NCBI RefSeq assembly: GCF_004348545.1 | Contig: NZ_SMKL01000021.1 | Coordinates: 21,583-85,582 of the forward strand | Direction: 5' to 3' | DNA: 64,000 bases | Origin: Jiangella ureilytica | GTDB taxonomy: Bacteria > Actinomycetota > Actinomycetes > Jiangellales > Jiangellaceae | In this document: positions 32,301 to 41,784 of the stretch, in pieces | How the letters are laid out: each line of letters opens with the position of its first letter | How positions within the stretch are numbered: the first letter of the stretch is position 1 | Position numbers and translations under genes: made by a program | Notes under the pieces: model-generated | The model's database searches: none | What the model saw: the letters and a program-made list of their open reading frames with translations, nothing else | What the model was told of the DNA's origin: nothing

Positions 32301-33407
32301 ATGCGGCTGACGTTCCGAGCGGTCGCCTTGCTGGTGGCGGCCGTGTCCGGATGGGCGGGCACGACGGCGGCAGCCGGCGGCGCCACCGTGGTCACCGCTG
32401 AGGCCGGCACCGAGGCGCCGGTGGAGGGGCTCGCGGCCGACGTCGCGGCCGCCTGGGAGTCCGGGCCGGTCTACGTCGACGAGACTCAGGACGGCATCGT
32501 GCCCGCCGACGAGGCCGAGCGGCTCGCCGAACGGGTCGAGGGTCACCATCCCGCCACCTTCATCGCCGTCGTCCCGGCCACCGCGCTGTCGGACATGCCC
32601 GGCGAGGACGACGACGCCCGCGGCGCGGCCTTCCTCGACGCCATCGACGCCGCGGGCGGCCCCGTCGGCGCCTACCTGGTCGTCTTCGGCGGAGCGGCCA
32701 CGTACGGCGGCGGCTTCGGCATCGAGGCGCCGGTGCACGAGGCGGTCGAGGCCGCCGTCGACCGGCACACCCGGTCGCAGCAGGTCGCCATCATCGACGA
32801 CGCGCTCACCGAGCTCGGCGTGCCGGGCGCACCGGCCGAACCCGGCGGCACCGGCTGGGTGCCGCCTGTGGTCGTCGTCCTCGTCGTGCTGGCCCTCGCC
32901 GCCGGGGCGCTGGCCTGGTGGCGCCGCCGCCGGCGGACGGCCGGCGACGGCGCCGCGGGACCGGCCGCCTACCGTCCGTCGTTCGAGGTGCTCGACGACG
33001 AGGCCGACTCGGTGGGTGAGCGCCGGCAGCTGGCCCGCGAGGACGTCACCCGGTTCGGCGAAGAGCTCGACGCCGCCGATCTCGACGTCACCGATCCCTC
33101 CGTCGCCGCCGACGTCCAGGCCGCCATGGACGCCTACGCCGAGGCCGGCGGGGCCGTCGACGGCGATCCGGACGACCACGTGCTCCGCGCGGTGCGATCG
33201 ACGGTCGAGTACGGTCGGTGGCGCCTGGCGAGCGCGCAGGCGCGGCTGGCCGGCCGGCCGCTGCCCGCACGCCGGGCCGACTGCTTCTTCGACCAGCGCC
33301 ATGGAGTGTCCGTGACCGACTGGATGTACACCCCGCCCGGTGGCCGCGCCCGCGAGATCCCGGTCTGCGCCGCCTGCCGCGACCGGTTGGCCGGAGCGGC
33401 CCGATGA
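32301..33407 (+). CDS. Membrane protein with C-terminal CFFD/CxxC zinc-ribbon-like motif (1)
   Basis: A 368-residue protein with a signal peptide (1-24), an exported alpha/beta region of about 160 residues that resembles a TPM-type domain (ETQDGIVPADEAERLAERV, FIAVVPATAL), one membrane helix at about 190-212 (VVVVLVVLALAAGALAWW) and a cytosolic tail. The tail ends with CFFDQRHG followed 22 residues later by EIPVCAACRDRL. GAGGAG precedes the ATG. Its stop overlaps the ATG of the next gene, which has the same architecture and motif, so the two likely arose by duplication and act together. Function unknown. Confidence 0.75.
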   Translation: MRLTFRAVALLVAAVSGWAGTTAAAGGATVVTAEAGTEAPVEGLAADVAAAWESGPVYVDETQDGIVPADEAERLAERVEGHHPATFIAVVPATALSDMPGEDDDARGAAFLDAIDAAGGPVGAYLVVFGGAATYGGGFGIEAPVHEAVEAAVDRHTRSQQVAIIDDALTELGVPGAPAEPGGTGWVPPVVVVLVVLALAAGALAWWRRRRRTAGDGAAGPAAYRPSFEVLDDEADSVGERRQLAREDVTRFGEELDAADLDVTDPSVAADVQAAMDAYAEAGGAVDGDPDDHVLRAVRSTVEYGRWRLASAQARLAGRPLPARRADCFFDQRHGVSVTDWMYTPPGGRAREIPVCAACRDRLAGAAR

Positions 33408-34837
33408 GGCCGGCGGCCCGGCTCGCGGTGACCGCCGCGATCGCCGTGCTGACCGCCGTCGCCGCGCTCTGGGCGAGCACGGTCCCAGCCGCGGCCGACG
33501 AGTCCGACGTCGACCGCTACCTCGACGAGGTGGCGGTCGAGCTGGCCGAGCCGGGCGTCTGGATCGACCCCGACGCCGGCGGCGTCATCGGCGCCGCCGA
33601 GGCGGCCCAGCTCGACGACGCCGCCGCCGAGGCTCCCGGCAACGGCATGCGCATCGCCGTCGTTCCCGCGTGGAAGCTCGACCCCGAGGGCCAGGAGCGG
33701 CTGTTCGGCCGCACGCTGCTCTACGAGGGCGAGGAGCTCGCGTCGCAGCTGTACGACCGCGTCGGCGTCGACGGCGTCTACCTCGTCATGTCCGTGGCCG
33801 ACTCGTCGTACGACGGCCGCGGCATGTGGGCGGTGCAGCACAGCGAGGAGGGCCCGACGTACCACGTCGAGGACGCCATCGACCAGGCGATCGACTGCTG
33901 CGCGCCCGGTTACGGGCCCATGATCGACCGGTTCGTCGAGCGCGCCTCCGATGTCGACCATCCGTTCCACCGCGACGTCGCGCCCTGGGCAGTGGGCGCC
34001 GCCGGCATCGCCGGGGGCTGGTGGGGCGGCACGGCGCTCAGCGCCCGGCGCCGTCGCCGGGCCGAGGAGCAACGCCACCTCGACGTCGTCCGGCCGATGC
34101 TCACCGAAGAGGTCATCGAGCTGTCCGACCGTGTCTCCGACCTGCCGACCACCTCTGACATCGCCCAGGCGGCGCTGACGAAGGAGATCCTCGACACCGT
34201 CGAGAAGGCCCGGCACCGCCTCGACGCCGCGAAGACCGACGAGCACGTGCAGGCGGTGACGACGCTGCTCGGTACCGCGCGCTACAAGATCGCGTGCCTC
34301 GAGGCGTTGCAGCAGGGCCGGCCGGTGCCCGAGCCCACGCCGCCGTGCTTCTTCGACCCCCGGCACGGACCCAGTACGCAGCAGCGGCAGTGGCGGCCGG
34401 CCGAGGGCGCGGAGCGCGAGGTCCCGGTCTGCGACCAGTGCGCCGCCCGGCTCGACGCCGGCGAGGCACCCGCCGCGCGGCGGGCCGGCAGCCGCAGCTA
34501 CTGGGAGGGCGGCGAGGACCTCGTCGCCTACATCGAGGGCTACTGGGCCGGCAGCGGCGGCTCCTGGCGGTTCCCGCACGACGACCACGCCCGCGCCCGC
34601 GGGTCGCTATGGACGCGGTGGGACTCCCGGCGCCCGCGCGCCCGGCTGGCCGGCATGCGACGGTCGCTGAGCAAGGCCGCGAGCTCGGCCATGACGTCCT
34701 CTGGCAACGGATCGCCGGGATCCGGCTGGGGCGGCGGCTCCGGCGGGTCGAGCGGCGGGCGCAGTCGGCGGCGCAGCTTCGGCGGCGGGTCGAGCCGGCG
34801 ATCCTCGCGCCGCTCCGGCGGTGGCCGCCGCTTCTGA
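33404..34837 (+). CDS. Membrane protein with CFFD/CxxC motif (2), Ser/Gly/Arg-rich tail
   Basis: A 477-residue paralogue of the preceding gene (ATGA overlap). It has a signal peptide (1-32), an exported region of about 150 residues (WIDPDAGGVIGAAEAAQLDD, MRIAVVPAWKLDPE), a membrane helix at about 190-208 and a helical cytosolic part. The motif CFFDPRHGPS then EREVPVCDQCAARL at about 313-352 matches the end of gene 1: one Cys, FFDxRHG, then CxxC. After it come a YWEGGEDLVAYIEGYWAG segment and a 90-residue Ser/Gly/Arg tail rich in GGGSSRRSS. A zinc-binding module on the inner face of the membrane is a reasonable inference. Confidence 0.75.
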   Translation: MRPAARLAVTAAIAVLTAVAALWASTVPAAADESDVDRYLDEVAVELAEPGVWIDPDAGGVIGAAEAAQLDDAAAEAPGNGMRIAVVPAWKLDPEGQERLFGRTLLYEGEELASQLYDRVGVDGVYLVMSVADSSYDGRGMWAVQHSEEGPTYHVEDAIDQAIDCCAPGYGPMIDRFVERASDVDHPFHRDVAPWAVGAAGIAGGWWGGTALSARRRRRAEEQRHLDVVRPMLTEEVIELSDRVSDLPTTSDIAQAALTKEILDTVEKARHRLDAAKTDEHVQAVTTLLGTARYKIACLEALQQGRPVPEPTPPCFFDPRHGPSTQQRQWRPAEGAEREVPVCDQCAARLDAGEAPAARRAGSRSYWEGGEDLVAYIEGYWAGSGGSWRFPHDDHARARGSLWTRWDSRRPRARLAGMRRSLSKAASSAMTSSGNGSPGSGWGGGSGGSSGGRSRRRSFGGGSSRRSSRRSGGGRRF

Positions 34838-34879
34838 CACCATCCGCCGGCGGTCCGGGCCCGTTTGGGGCGGACATGA

Positions 34880-34923
34880 CCCGCCCGGTGGGGTGGGACC
34901 CCACCCTACGAGCGGGCACCGAC
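34880..34923 (-). repeat. 44-bp dispersed intergenic repeat, copy B
   Basis: The reverse-strand partner of 10521-10564 (39 of 44 identical). Here the core GGGTGGG-CCCACCC pairing is better than in copy A. It fills the gap between the membrane-protein pair and the convergent sacsin-like gene. Confidence 0.7.
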
Positions 34924-35011
34924 ACCCTCGGCAGCGCGACCGGCCCACACGCTCAGGCGGCAGGCACCGGGACGGCGGGCGGAGCGCGACCGGCGCCCGA
35001 ACCCGAGGGGC

Positions 35012-37999
35012 TCAGTCGAAGGCGTCCTCGGCCAGCAGCGAGGGCAGCGCGGCCGGTTCGGCGAGGGCCTCGGCGAGCAGCCAGCGCAGGTCCCAGCGGC
35101 CGGCCGTCCACGCCAGCCCGCGCGCGAGGCCGTCGGTGGTCGCCGCGTGGACGTCGTCGCCGTCGACCCACCAGTCGACCGCGGTTCCGCCGACCCGCAG
35201 GTCGTCGTGCTCCACGTACGTCCGTGGCGCCGAGCCGAGCACGGCGGCCACGACGTCCGGCACCGGCTGGGACCGGCCGTCGCCGTCCAGGGCGGCGTCG
35301 TGCACCTCCGAGGCGAGGTCGACGTCGAGCAGGTCGGCGAGCGCGGCCGGGCCTGGGACCACCGCCGTCAGCCCGAGCTGCAGCCAGTGCGGCCCGTCGC
35401 ACACCACGACCGATGCCGCGGGCACCACCCGGCTGCCGGCGCCGTCGGCCACGCGCACACGCGGAGGCGGCCGCACCCCGGCCGGGTCGTGCGCGGCCAG
35501 CACGTCGTAGACCTGCGCCAATGTTGCGGCGGGCAGCTCGAGATCGTCCTCGGCCAGGCGGGCGAGGACCGCGCCGGGGTCGAGGTCCTCGGGTTCGCGG
35601 GCCAGCCCGACGGCGGCGGCGAAGGCGTCGTCGAGCGGGATGTCGGCGACGGGCAGGACGGCGCGCACCACCGGCGCCGATCCCGGCAGGGCCAGCCCGG
35701 TCAGCGCCCGGCCGCCGACGCGTGCGTGCCGGCGCAGCCACCAGGCGGTGTACGACGGCGCCGATCGGGGGCTCCCGTCGCCCAGCGTCAGCCGCACCGG
35801 GTCGACGACGGCGGCGCGGGCGTCGGCGTCGTCGGCGAGCCACTCGAGCACGTGCGGCCAGGCGTCGTCGCGGACGAGGTCGAGGTCGGCGACGGCGGCG
35901 AACTCGCTCATGAGCGGGGGCACGTCCTGGCGCGGCAGGCCGGCGAGCACGTCGTCGATCCACGCGTCCTCGTCGTCGAGGTCGTGCCAGGTGTCCGGCT
36001 CGAGCGTCACGTCGGTGTCGCGGACGACGGCGAAGCCGTCACGCACCCCGACCGCCCGGAGCACCGCCGGGCCGAAGCCCTCGACCAGCGAGGGCGCGAC
36101 GGTGAACTCGGCCGGGTCGGCGTCGAGGGCGTCGAGCAGCGCCGACCCGGGCAGCAGCAGCTCGCGCGCCGGAGCGACGGCGCCCGTGGCGTCGGGCAGC
36201 GGCAGCCCGGCCAGCCACGGCTCCGCGGCGACATCGAGTCCGGACTCGGCGACCAGCCGCAGCACGGCCTCGGCGACGGGCGCGGGGTCGTCGTCGCTCT
36301 CGGCGAGGTCGGCCACGGCGCCCTGCACCATCGGGTCGCGCAGCACCGAGGCCGCCGTCGCGTCGAGCGCGCCGAGCCGGTGCAGCAGCGGGTGGACGGC
36401 GTCCGGGGCGATGACGCGCAGGTCGAACGGCGCCAGCAGCTCCGGGCCGACCTCGCCTGCCACCAGCAGCCCACGCGGCCCGCGGACCAGCCGGCCGTCG
36501 GCCAGCGGCACCGGCAGCGCCCCCAGCGACTCCTGGTCCGAGCCGTCGAGCGCGTCGTACAGCGCCCGCCACCCGGCCGGCTCGAGCCGCTCACCGGCCA
36601 GCTCGTCGACCACGTCGGCCAGCGGGACCACCGTCGCGCCGAGCCCGGCCAGCACGTCGGCCCGCCACCAGTCGCGCGCCGGCAATCCACGCACGACGCC
36701 ACCCAGCACCGCCGGGTCGCCGGTCCGGCTCAGCCCGTCGACCAGCGTGACCTCGGTGGGCCGCAACCGCGCTCCGTCGGCGCCGGGTACGAACGCACTG
36801 GCAGCGAGCGCCGTTCTGGCCGCCCGATGCAATGCGGCGTCCACCGCGTCGGCGCCGAGCGGTCCCGGCACCAGCCCGAGCACCGCCGCACCCAGCCCGG
36901 CGGCGGCCGGACCCGCCGGGACGAACGAGGCCACCAGCTCGGCATAGACCTCGCCGGCCGCCGCCACGATCAGGTCGGCCAGCGGTCCGGGCGCCACGCG
37001 CCGGCGCGAGGAGTCCAGCGGCAGCCCGGCCACGACCAGCGCCGGCAGATCGGTCCGGTCATCGGTCGGCGTCGGCGCGTGCACGACCGACGGGAGGGAC
37101 GGCGGCAGCGCACCCGGCACGCGCACCCCCGCCTCGTCGGACCGGACCGGCACCGCCACCGTCACCGACCAGCCCGGCTGCGACCGCTCCTCGAACGGCC
37201 GGTCGGCCAGCAGCTCGCCCCGCGCTACGCCGGTGCGGGTCGCCAGCCGCCAGACGCGCTCGCCGATGCGGCGCTGCGTCAGGCCGGGCGCCAGCTCGTC
37301 CGGCTCACCCGCGGACAGCCGCCGGGCGGCGCCGTCGACGTCGACGACCAGCTCGCCCAGCCACGGGAGCGCCAGCAGCAGGGCGTCGTCGACCTCGGTG
37401 AGCAGCCGCCGGGCCAGCCGGACGGCGTCGTCGTCGCGCAGGGGCAGCTCGACGGCGGTGTCGTAGCCCGCCGGAACGGCGCCCGCCGCATACCCCACCG
37501 GGAACGGCAGCCGCAGCACGGGAACCGCCGGTCCGCGCCGGACCAGCTCGTCGGCCAGAGCCGGCACCCTCGCCGCCTCAGCCAGCGCATCGGCCCGCGA
37601 CCACTCCACCCCGGTCCCGGACGCCGTCAGCACCCGGGGCTCGTCGGTGACCGCCAGCACCGCCGCGAACCCGACGCCGAACCGGCCGACGGCGGCCTGG
37701 TCGCGCTTGGTCGACGCCCGCAGCGTCGACAAGCCCTCGACGCCCGCGGCGTCCAGCGCCGCGCCGGTGTTCGCGGCCAGCAGCGTCGACCCGGTCAGCC
37801 GCAGCAGCAGCCGGCCGGGAACACCCGCCCGAGCGGCGGCGTCGGCGGCGTTCTGGGCCAGCTCGACGACCACACGGTCGCGGTAGGCGCCGCGGACCAG
37901 CTCGTCCTCGGCGTTGGCGTCCTCGCGGAACCGGGCCGGCGACGCGGACCAGGCGGCCAGCACCCGCGAGCGCAGCGCCGCGGTGTCGAAGTCGTCCAC
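35012..37999 (-). CDS. Sacsin-like HSP90-type ATPase, large
   Basis: A 995-residue protein. The N-terminal 250 residues hold a GHKL ATP-binding fold: RDRVVVELAQNAADAAARAGVPG (N box with ELxQNAxDA), STLRASTKRDQAAVGRFGVGFAAVLAVTDEP (G1/G2 box). This is the sacsin/HSP90 N-terminal type. The remaining 700 residues are a long repetitive alpha/beta region of no known fold. It is a usual neighbour of DUF3027 in actinobacteria, as here (11 bases downstream of that stop). A role as chaperone or large NTP-driven scaffold is inferred. GTG 37999 is the likely start; no clear ribosome binding site. Confidence 0.85.
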   Translation of the reverse strand: MDDFDTAALRSRVLAAWSASPARFREDANAEDELVRGAYRDRVVVELAQNAADAAARAGVPGRLLLRLTGSTLLAANTGAALDAAGVEGLSTLRASTKRDQAAVGRFGVGFAAVLAVTDEPRVLTASGTGVEWSRADALAEAARVPALADELVRRGPAVPVLRLPFPVGYAAGAVPAGYDTAVELPLRDDDAVRLARRLLTEVDDALLLALPWLGELVVDVDGAARRLSAGEPDELAPGLTQRRIGERVWRLATRTGVARGELLADRPFEERSQPGWSVTVAVPVRSDEAGVRVPGALPPSLPSVVHAPTPTDDRTDLPALVVAGLPLDSSRRRVAPGPLADLIVAAAGEVYAELVASFVPAGPAAAGLGAAVLGLVPGPLGADAVDAALHRAARTALAASAFVPGADGARLRPTEVTLVDGLSRTGDPAVLGGVVRGLPARDWWRADVLAGLGATVVPLADVVDELAGERLEPAGWRALYDALDGSDQESLGALPVPLADGRLVRGPRGLLVAGEVGPELLAPFDLRVIAPDAVHPLLHRLGALDATAASVLRDPMVQGAVADLAESDDDPAPVAEAVLRLVAESGLDVAAEPWLAGLPLPDATGAVAPARELLLPGSALLDALDADPAEFTVAPSLVEGFGPAVLRAVGVRDGFAVVRDTDVTLEPDTWHDLDDEDAWIDDVLAGLPRQDVPPLMSEFAAVADLDLVRDDAWPHVLEWLADDADARAAVVDPVRLTLGDGSPRSAPSYTAWWLRRHARVGGRALTGLALPGSAPVVRAVLPVADIPLDDAFAAAVGLAREPEDLDPGAVLARLAEDDLELPAATLAQVYDVLAAHDPAGVRPPPRVRVADGAGSRVVPAASVVVCDGPHWLQLGLTAVVPGPAALADLLDVDLASEVHDAALDGDGRSQPVPDVVAAVLGSAPRTYVEHDDLRVGGTAVDWWVDGDDVHAATTDGLARGLAWTAGRWDLRWLLAEALAEPAALPSLLAEDAFD

Positions 38000-38010
38000 G
38001 GAGCCGAAGG

Positions 38011-38790
38011 TTACGGCGCGTCGAGCTCCAGCGGCACCAGCTCGTAGCTGAGGGTGTCGACGACCGGCTCCGGGGTGTCGTCGGACGGCGCCGGCAGACG
38101 GACGTCGGTGTGCCCGCCGCAGCCGTGCGCGTGCGAGACGACCTTGCCGTCGAACGGGGTGCGCTCGTTGCTGCAGACTCCGAACGCGTGGCCGAGCGTG
38201 CCCGCCAGCATGACCGCGAACCCGCAGCTGCCGCACCGTCCGGGCGCGGCCTTGGCGATGTCGGACTGCGGGCCGGTGTCGCCCTCGAACCAGCGCTGGG
38301 CGGCGTCGTCGCGGCCCTCGCGCGACAGCACCCACTCGCGGCCGAGGCCGAGCTCCCGGATCACCTCGAGGGCGTCCTGGTCGTCGGCCGTGACGTAGCC
38401 GGGCTCGACGCGGTAGTCGTCCTCGGAGACCGGCAGCAGATCGCCGGGGCCGAGGTCCTCGGGCTTGACCCGCTCGTCCCACGGCACCCAGGCCGGGGCC
38501 AGGACGGCGTCGGCGCCCGGCAGCAGCACGCACTCGCTGACGGTGACGGCCTTGGACCGCGACGCCCGGGTGACGGTGACGGCCCACCGCCAGCCGACGT
38601 AGCCGGCCAGCTCGCAGGCGAAGTAGTGGGTGACGACGCGCTCGCCCTCGGAGTCGTGGCCGAGGTGCGCGCCGACGGCGTCCTCGCTGCCGACGTCGAC
38701 GGCGGCCGTCCGCGCGTCCTCGACGGCTTTGACGAGGACGGAGTCGGCCTTGACGGAGCGGGCACGGGGCGATGCGGCGGTCACAGTCAT
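38011..38790 (-). CDS. DUF3027 family protein with CxxC
   Basis: A 259-residue cytosolic protein typical of DUF3027: HLGHDSEGERVVTHYFACELAGYVGWRWAVTVTRA, VPWDERVKPEDLGPGDLLP, then a metal-binding segment RCGSCGFAVMLAGTLGHAFGVCSNERTPFDG with CxxC...C and GHAHGCGGHTDV. The cysteines and histidines suggest a zinc site. It precedes the sacsin-like gene in an operon and the two are commonly linked. The ATG at 38790 lies close behind a GACAAT -10 box, suggesting a short or absent leader. Confidence 0.88.
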   Translation of the reverse strand: MTVTAASPRARSVKADSVLVKAVEDARTAAVDVGSEDAVGAHLGHDSEGERVVTHYFACELAGYVGWRWAVTVTRASRSKAVTVSECVLLPGADAVLAPAWVPWDERVKPEDLGPGDLLPVSEDDYRVEPGYVTADDQDALEVIRELGLGREWVLSREGRDDAAQRWFEGDTGPQSDIAKAAPGRCGSCGFAVMLAGTLGHAFGVCSNERTPFDGKVVSHAHGCGGHTDVRLPAPSDDTPEPVVDTLSYELVPLELDAP

Positions 38791-38883
38791 TGATTGTCGC
38801 AAACTCCGGCCATGATCGACACATCGCGCCCGAAGGGAGGACATCCGCGTCAGCCGGCCGCCCCGATGAGGTTGGATGGGTGT

Positions 38884-40485
38884 GTGGCAGAGACGGATCC
38901 GCTCGCCGGTCCGCCCGACGACGGCGGGCGGCGCGGCGCGCGCGACGACGGCGGGCGGTACGAGTCCCCGTTCGCCGAGCGTGGGCCGTCCGGCGGCGCC
39001 GACGACGCCGACGCGGGCGGGGCCGGGGCGCAGGATCCGCCGCACGACTCCACCCGCACCATGCCGCCCCCGCCGACCCCCGGCGCGCGCGTGCGCCGCG
39101 CCGCCGGGGCCACCGGCCGGGCCGCGAAGTCCGCCGCCGCCGGCACGTCCCGCGCGGCCCGCGTCAGTGCCGGCCGCCTGCACCGCGCCGCCGAGGCCAA
39201 GGGCGCCGGCCAGACCGGCCTGTCGCGGCTGATCGAGCTCAACGCCGCCAGCGCGTTCGCCGACGCCCTGGTCACGGTGGCGCTGGCCGGCACGCTGTTC
39301 TTCTCGGCCTCGACGTCCGAGGCACGCGGCAACGTTGCGCTGTACCTGCTGCTGACCATGGCGCCGTTCGCCGTCGTCGCGCCGGTGCTCGGGCCGTTCC
39401 TCGACCGGTTCAGCCACGGCCGGCGCTGGGCCATCGGGTTCACGGCGGCCACGCGCGGCTTCCTCGCCTGGGTGGCCGCCGACGCCGTCATCGACGGTGG
39501 GGTGTGGCTGTACCCGGCGGCGCTGGGCGTGCTGGTCGGGCAGAAGGCGTACGCCGTCACCCGGGCCGCCGCCGTGCCCCGGCTGCTCCCCGAGGGTTGG
39601 ACGCTGGTGGCGGCGAACTCCCGGCTGCAGCTCGCCGCGACGCTGGGCACGGCCGCCGGCGCGCCGGTCGGACTGGCGCTGGCGCAGATCGGCGACGACT
39701 GGCCGCTGCGGGCGGCGTTCTTCGCCTACGTGGGCACGACGGTGCTGGCGATCCTGCTGCCCAAGCGGGTCGACCTGTCCGAGGGCGAGGAGGCGGCGTC
39801 GCTCACCGATGGCGGCGAGGACGAGACCCGTCCGGGCGGGAAGCCGCGGAAGTTCCGGGTCGGCCCGGCGGTGGTCCGCGCGCTGCGGGCGAACACCGCG
39901 CTGCGCTGGCTGTCCGGGTTCATGACGATGTTCATGGCGTTCGTGCTGCGCGAGGAGCCGGTCGCCGGGCTCGACGACCTCGTCCTGCTGGGCATCGTCG
40001 CGGCCGCAGCCTGGCTGGGCAGCACCATCGGGTCGTCGGTCGGCGCGCTGGTGCAGGCCCGCAGCCCCGACCGCACCATCATCGTCCTGGTCGGGTTCGG
40101 CGCCGCGAGCACACTGGTCACCGCCGTGTTCTGGAACCTGCTGACGGTGATCCTCATCGGGCTGGCGGCCGGTTTCGCCCAGCAGCTCGGCCGGCTCTCG
40201 CTCGACGCCGTCGTGCAGCGCGACGTGCCGGAGAAGAACCGGTCCAACGCCTTCGCCCGGTCCGAGACGCTGCTGCAGCTCGGCTGGGTGGCCGGTGGCG
40301 CCGTGGGCATCGTGCTGCCGCTCATCCCGTGGGTCGGCATGGGCACGGCGACGCTGGTCATGCTGGCCGGGCTGGTGTTCGCGCTGCGGGTGCGCCCGCA
40401 GCGGCGCACCGCGACGGCGCCGGCCGACCGCACGCCGCCGTCGCACCCCGCGCCGCCACCGGCCCGCACGCCGGACGACTACTGA
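38884..40485 (+). CDS. MFS transporter with long hydrophilic N-terminus
   Basis: A 533-residue protein. The first 110 residues are charged and low in complexity (DGGRRGARDDGGRYESPF), then basic, then about 12 hydrophobic helices begin near LSRLIELNAASAFADALVTVALAGTLFF. The loop FLDRFSHGRRWAIGFTAATR corresponds to the MFS 2-3 signature, while the RNP-like regions are absent. The long N-terminal arm is common in the actinobacterial group that lies next to DUF3027. GTG 38884 is the likely start; an in-frame ATG lies at 38794. Substrate unknown. Confidence 0.83.
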   Translation: MAETDPLAGPPDDGGRRGARDDGGRYESPFAERGPSGGADDADAGGAGAQDPPHDSTRTMPPPPTPGARVRRAAGATGRAAKSAAAGTSRAARVSAGRLHRAAEAKGAGQTGLSRLIELNAASAFADALVTVALAGTLFFSASTSEARGNVALYLLLTMAPFAVVAPVLGPFLDRFSHGRRWAIGFTAATRGFLAWVAADAVIDGGVWLYPAALGVLVGQKAYAVTRAAAVPRLLPEGWTLVAANSRLQLAATLGTAAGAPVGLALAQIGDDWPLRAAFFAYVGTTVLAILLPKRVDLSEGEEAASLTDGGEDETRPGGKPRKFRVGPAVVRALRANTALRWLSGFMTMFMAFVLREEPVAGLDDLVLLGIVAAAAWLGSTIGSSVGALVQARSPDRTIIVLVGFGAASTLVTAVFWNLLTVILIGLAAGFAQQLGRLSLDAVVQRDVPEKNRSNAFARSETLLQLGWVAGGAVGIVLPLIPWVGMGTATLVMLAGLVFALRVRPQRRTATAPADRTPPSHPAPPPARTPDDY

Positions 40486-40491
40486 GCCCGG

Positions 40492-40875
40492 TCAGGCCTC
40501 GAGGTCGTCGGCCACCGCACGCAGGACGGTCCCGACCTTGTGCGCCGCCTTCGGATCGGGGTGCCGGCCGCGCCGGTAGGTGTTCGACAGCCCGTCGAGC
40601 AGCTTGATGAGGTCTTCGATGATGGTCACCATGTCGTCGGGCTTCTTCCGCGTGGCCGCGGACACCGACGGGAGGGGGTCGAGGACGCGCACCGACAGCG
40701 CCTGCTCTCCCCTGCGACCCTCGGCCACCCCGAACTCCACCCGCTGACCCGGCTTCAGGGCGGTGACGCCCGCGGGCAGCGCGGACGAGTGCACGAACAC
40801 GTCGCCGCCGTCGTCCTTCGAGAGGAACCCGAAGCCCTTCTCGGTGTCGAAAAACTTGACCTTGCCGGTTGGCAC
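40492..40875 (-). CDS. Cold-shock-domain protein with C-terminal extension
   Basis: A 127-residue RNA/ssDNA-binding protein. The cold-shock barrel covers residues 1-70: TGKVKFFDTEKGFGFLSKDDGGDVFVHSSAL contains both RNP motifs (KGFGFL and VFVH). A helical extension of about 55 residues (DDMVTIIEDLIKLLDGLSNTYRRG) is not in ordinary CspA but is found in this actinobacterial subgroup. It probably acts as an RNA chaperone. GTG 40875 follows GAAGAGG; the frame is open further upstream but lacks support. Confidence 0.9.
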   Translation of the reverse strand: MPTGKVKFFDTEKGFGFLSKDDGGDVFVHSSALPAGVTALKPGQRVEFGVAEGRRGEQALSVRVLDPLPSVSAATRKKPDDMVTIIEDLIKLLDGLSNTYRRGRHPDPKAAHKVGTVLRAVADDLEA

Positions 40876-41004
40876 GGCTGACCTCTTCGTGTCGGGGGGA
40901 CCGGACATTTCTCCCGTCGCCGGGAGACCTCACAAGACTAAGGCCGACGACGGCCTGTCGGCCGCTCCGGGGGCGATCAATCCGATGACGTAGCGTCGTC
41001 GCCC

Positions 41005-41784
41005 ATGGTGGAGGTTCTCCCGGTCGTGCGCGCGGTCCGCTACGTCGAGCCGCTGCGCGAGGGCGGGTCGCTGCCCGGCCTGGTCGAGGGCGACGATCTC
41101 GGCACCTACGTCGTGAAGTTCCGCGGCGCCGGCCAGGGCACGAAGTCGCTGGTCGCGGAGATCGTGGTCGGCGAGCTGGCCCGGCGCCTCGGCATCCGGG
41201 TGCCCGACCTCGTGCTCACCGACCTCGACGAGGCGATCGCCCGGCGCGAGCCGGACCCGGAGATCCAGGAGCTGCTGCTCGCCAGCGTCGGGCTGAACCT
41301 CGGCATGGACTTCCTGCCGCGATCGCTGGGCTACGACGGCCACGGGAGGCGAGCCGACGCCGTCGACGCCGCGAAGGTGCTCTGGCTCGACGCCCTCACC
41401 GTCAACGTCGACCGCAGCTGGCGCAACCCGAACCTGCTGACCTGGCACGGGAGGCTCTGGGCCATCGACCACGGCGCCGCCCTGCTGTTCCAGCACACCT
41501 GGCCGGGGGTCGAGAGGTTCGCCGCCCGGCCGTACCCGATCGACGACCACGTGCTGGCGTTCGCGGCGGACGAGCTGCCGGCGATCGACGCGGCGCTCGC
41601 GCCGCAGGTGACGCCGTCGGCGCTGGCCGAGATCCTCGCGCTGGTGCCGGACGACTGGCTGCCCGAGGTGCCGGGCCTGTCCGATGGCGCCGCCGGGCCG
41701 GACGCCGTGCGCGCCGTCTACGTCGACCACCTCGCCGCCCGCGCCGCGGAGTCGGCGGCCTGGCTTCCGGCGGTCGCGGCATGA
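41005..41784 (+). CDS. HipA-like kinase-fold protein
   Basis: A 259-residue protein of the HipA-like (HipA_2) type. YVVKFRGAGQGTKSLVAEIVVGELARRLGI matches the phosphate-binding strand-loop and helix C of the kinase fold, DALTVNVDRSWRNPNLLTW contains the catalytic-loop equivalent (N-x-D-R-x-x-x-N), and LWAIDHGAALL the metal-binding DHG. True HipA toxins are longer and accompanied by HipB. Here the partner is a DUF3037 gene, with which it overlaps (ATGA). Whether this pair acts as a toxin-antitoxin is untested. ATG at 41005. Confidence 0.85.
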   Translation: MVEVLPVVRAVRYVEPLREGGSLPGLVEGDDLGTYVVKFRGAGQGTKSLVAEIVVGELARRLGIRVPDLVLTDLDEAIARREPDPEIQELLLASVGLNLGMDFLPRSLGYDGHGRRADAVDAAKVLWLDALTVNVDRSWRNPNLLTWHGRLWAIDHGAALLFQHTWPGVERFAARPYPIDDHVLAFAADELPAIDAALAPQVTPSALAEILALVPDDWLPEVPGLSDGAAGPDAVRAVYVDHLAARAAESAAWLPAVAA

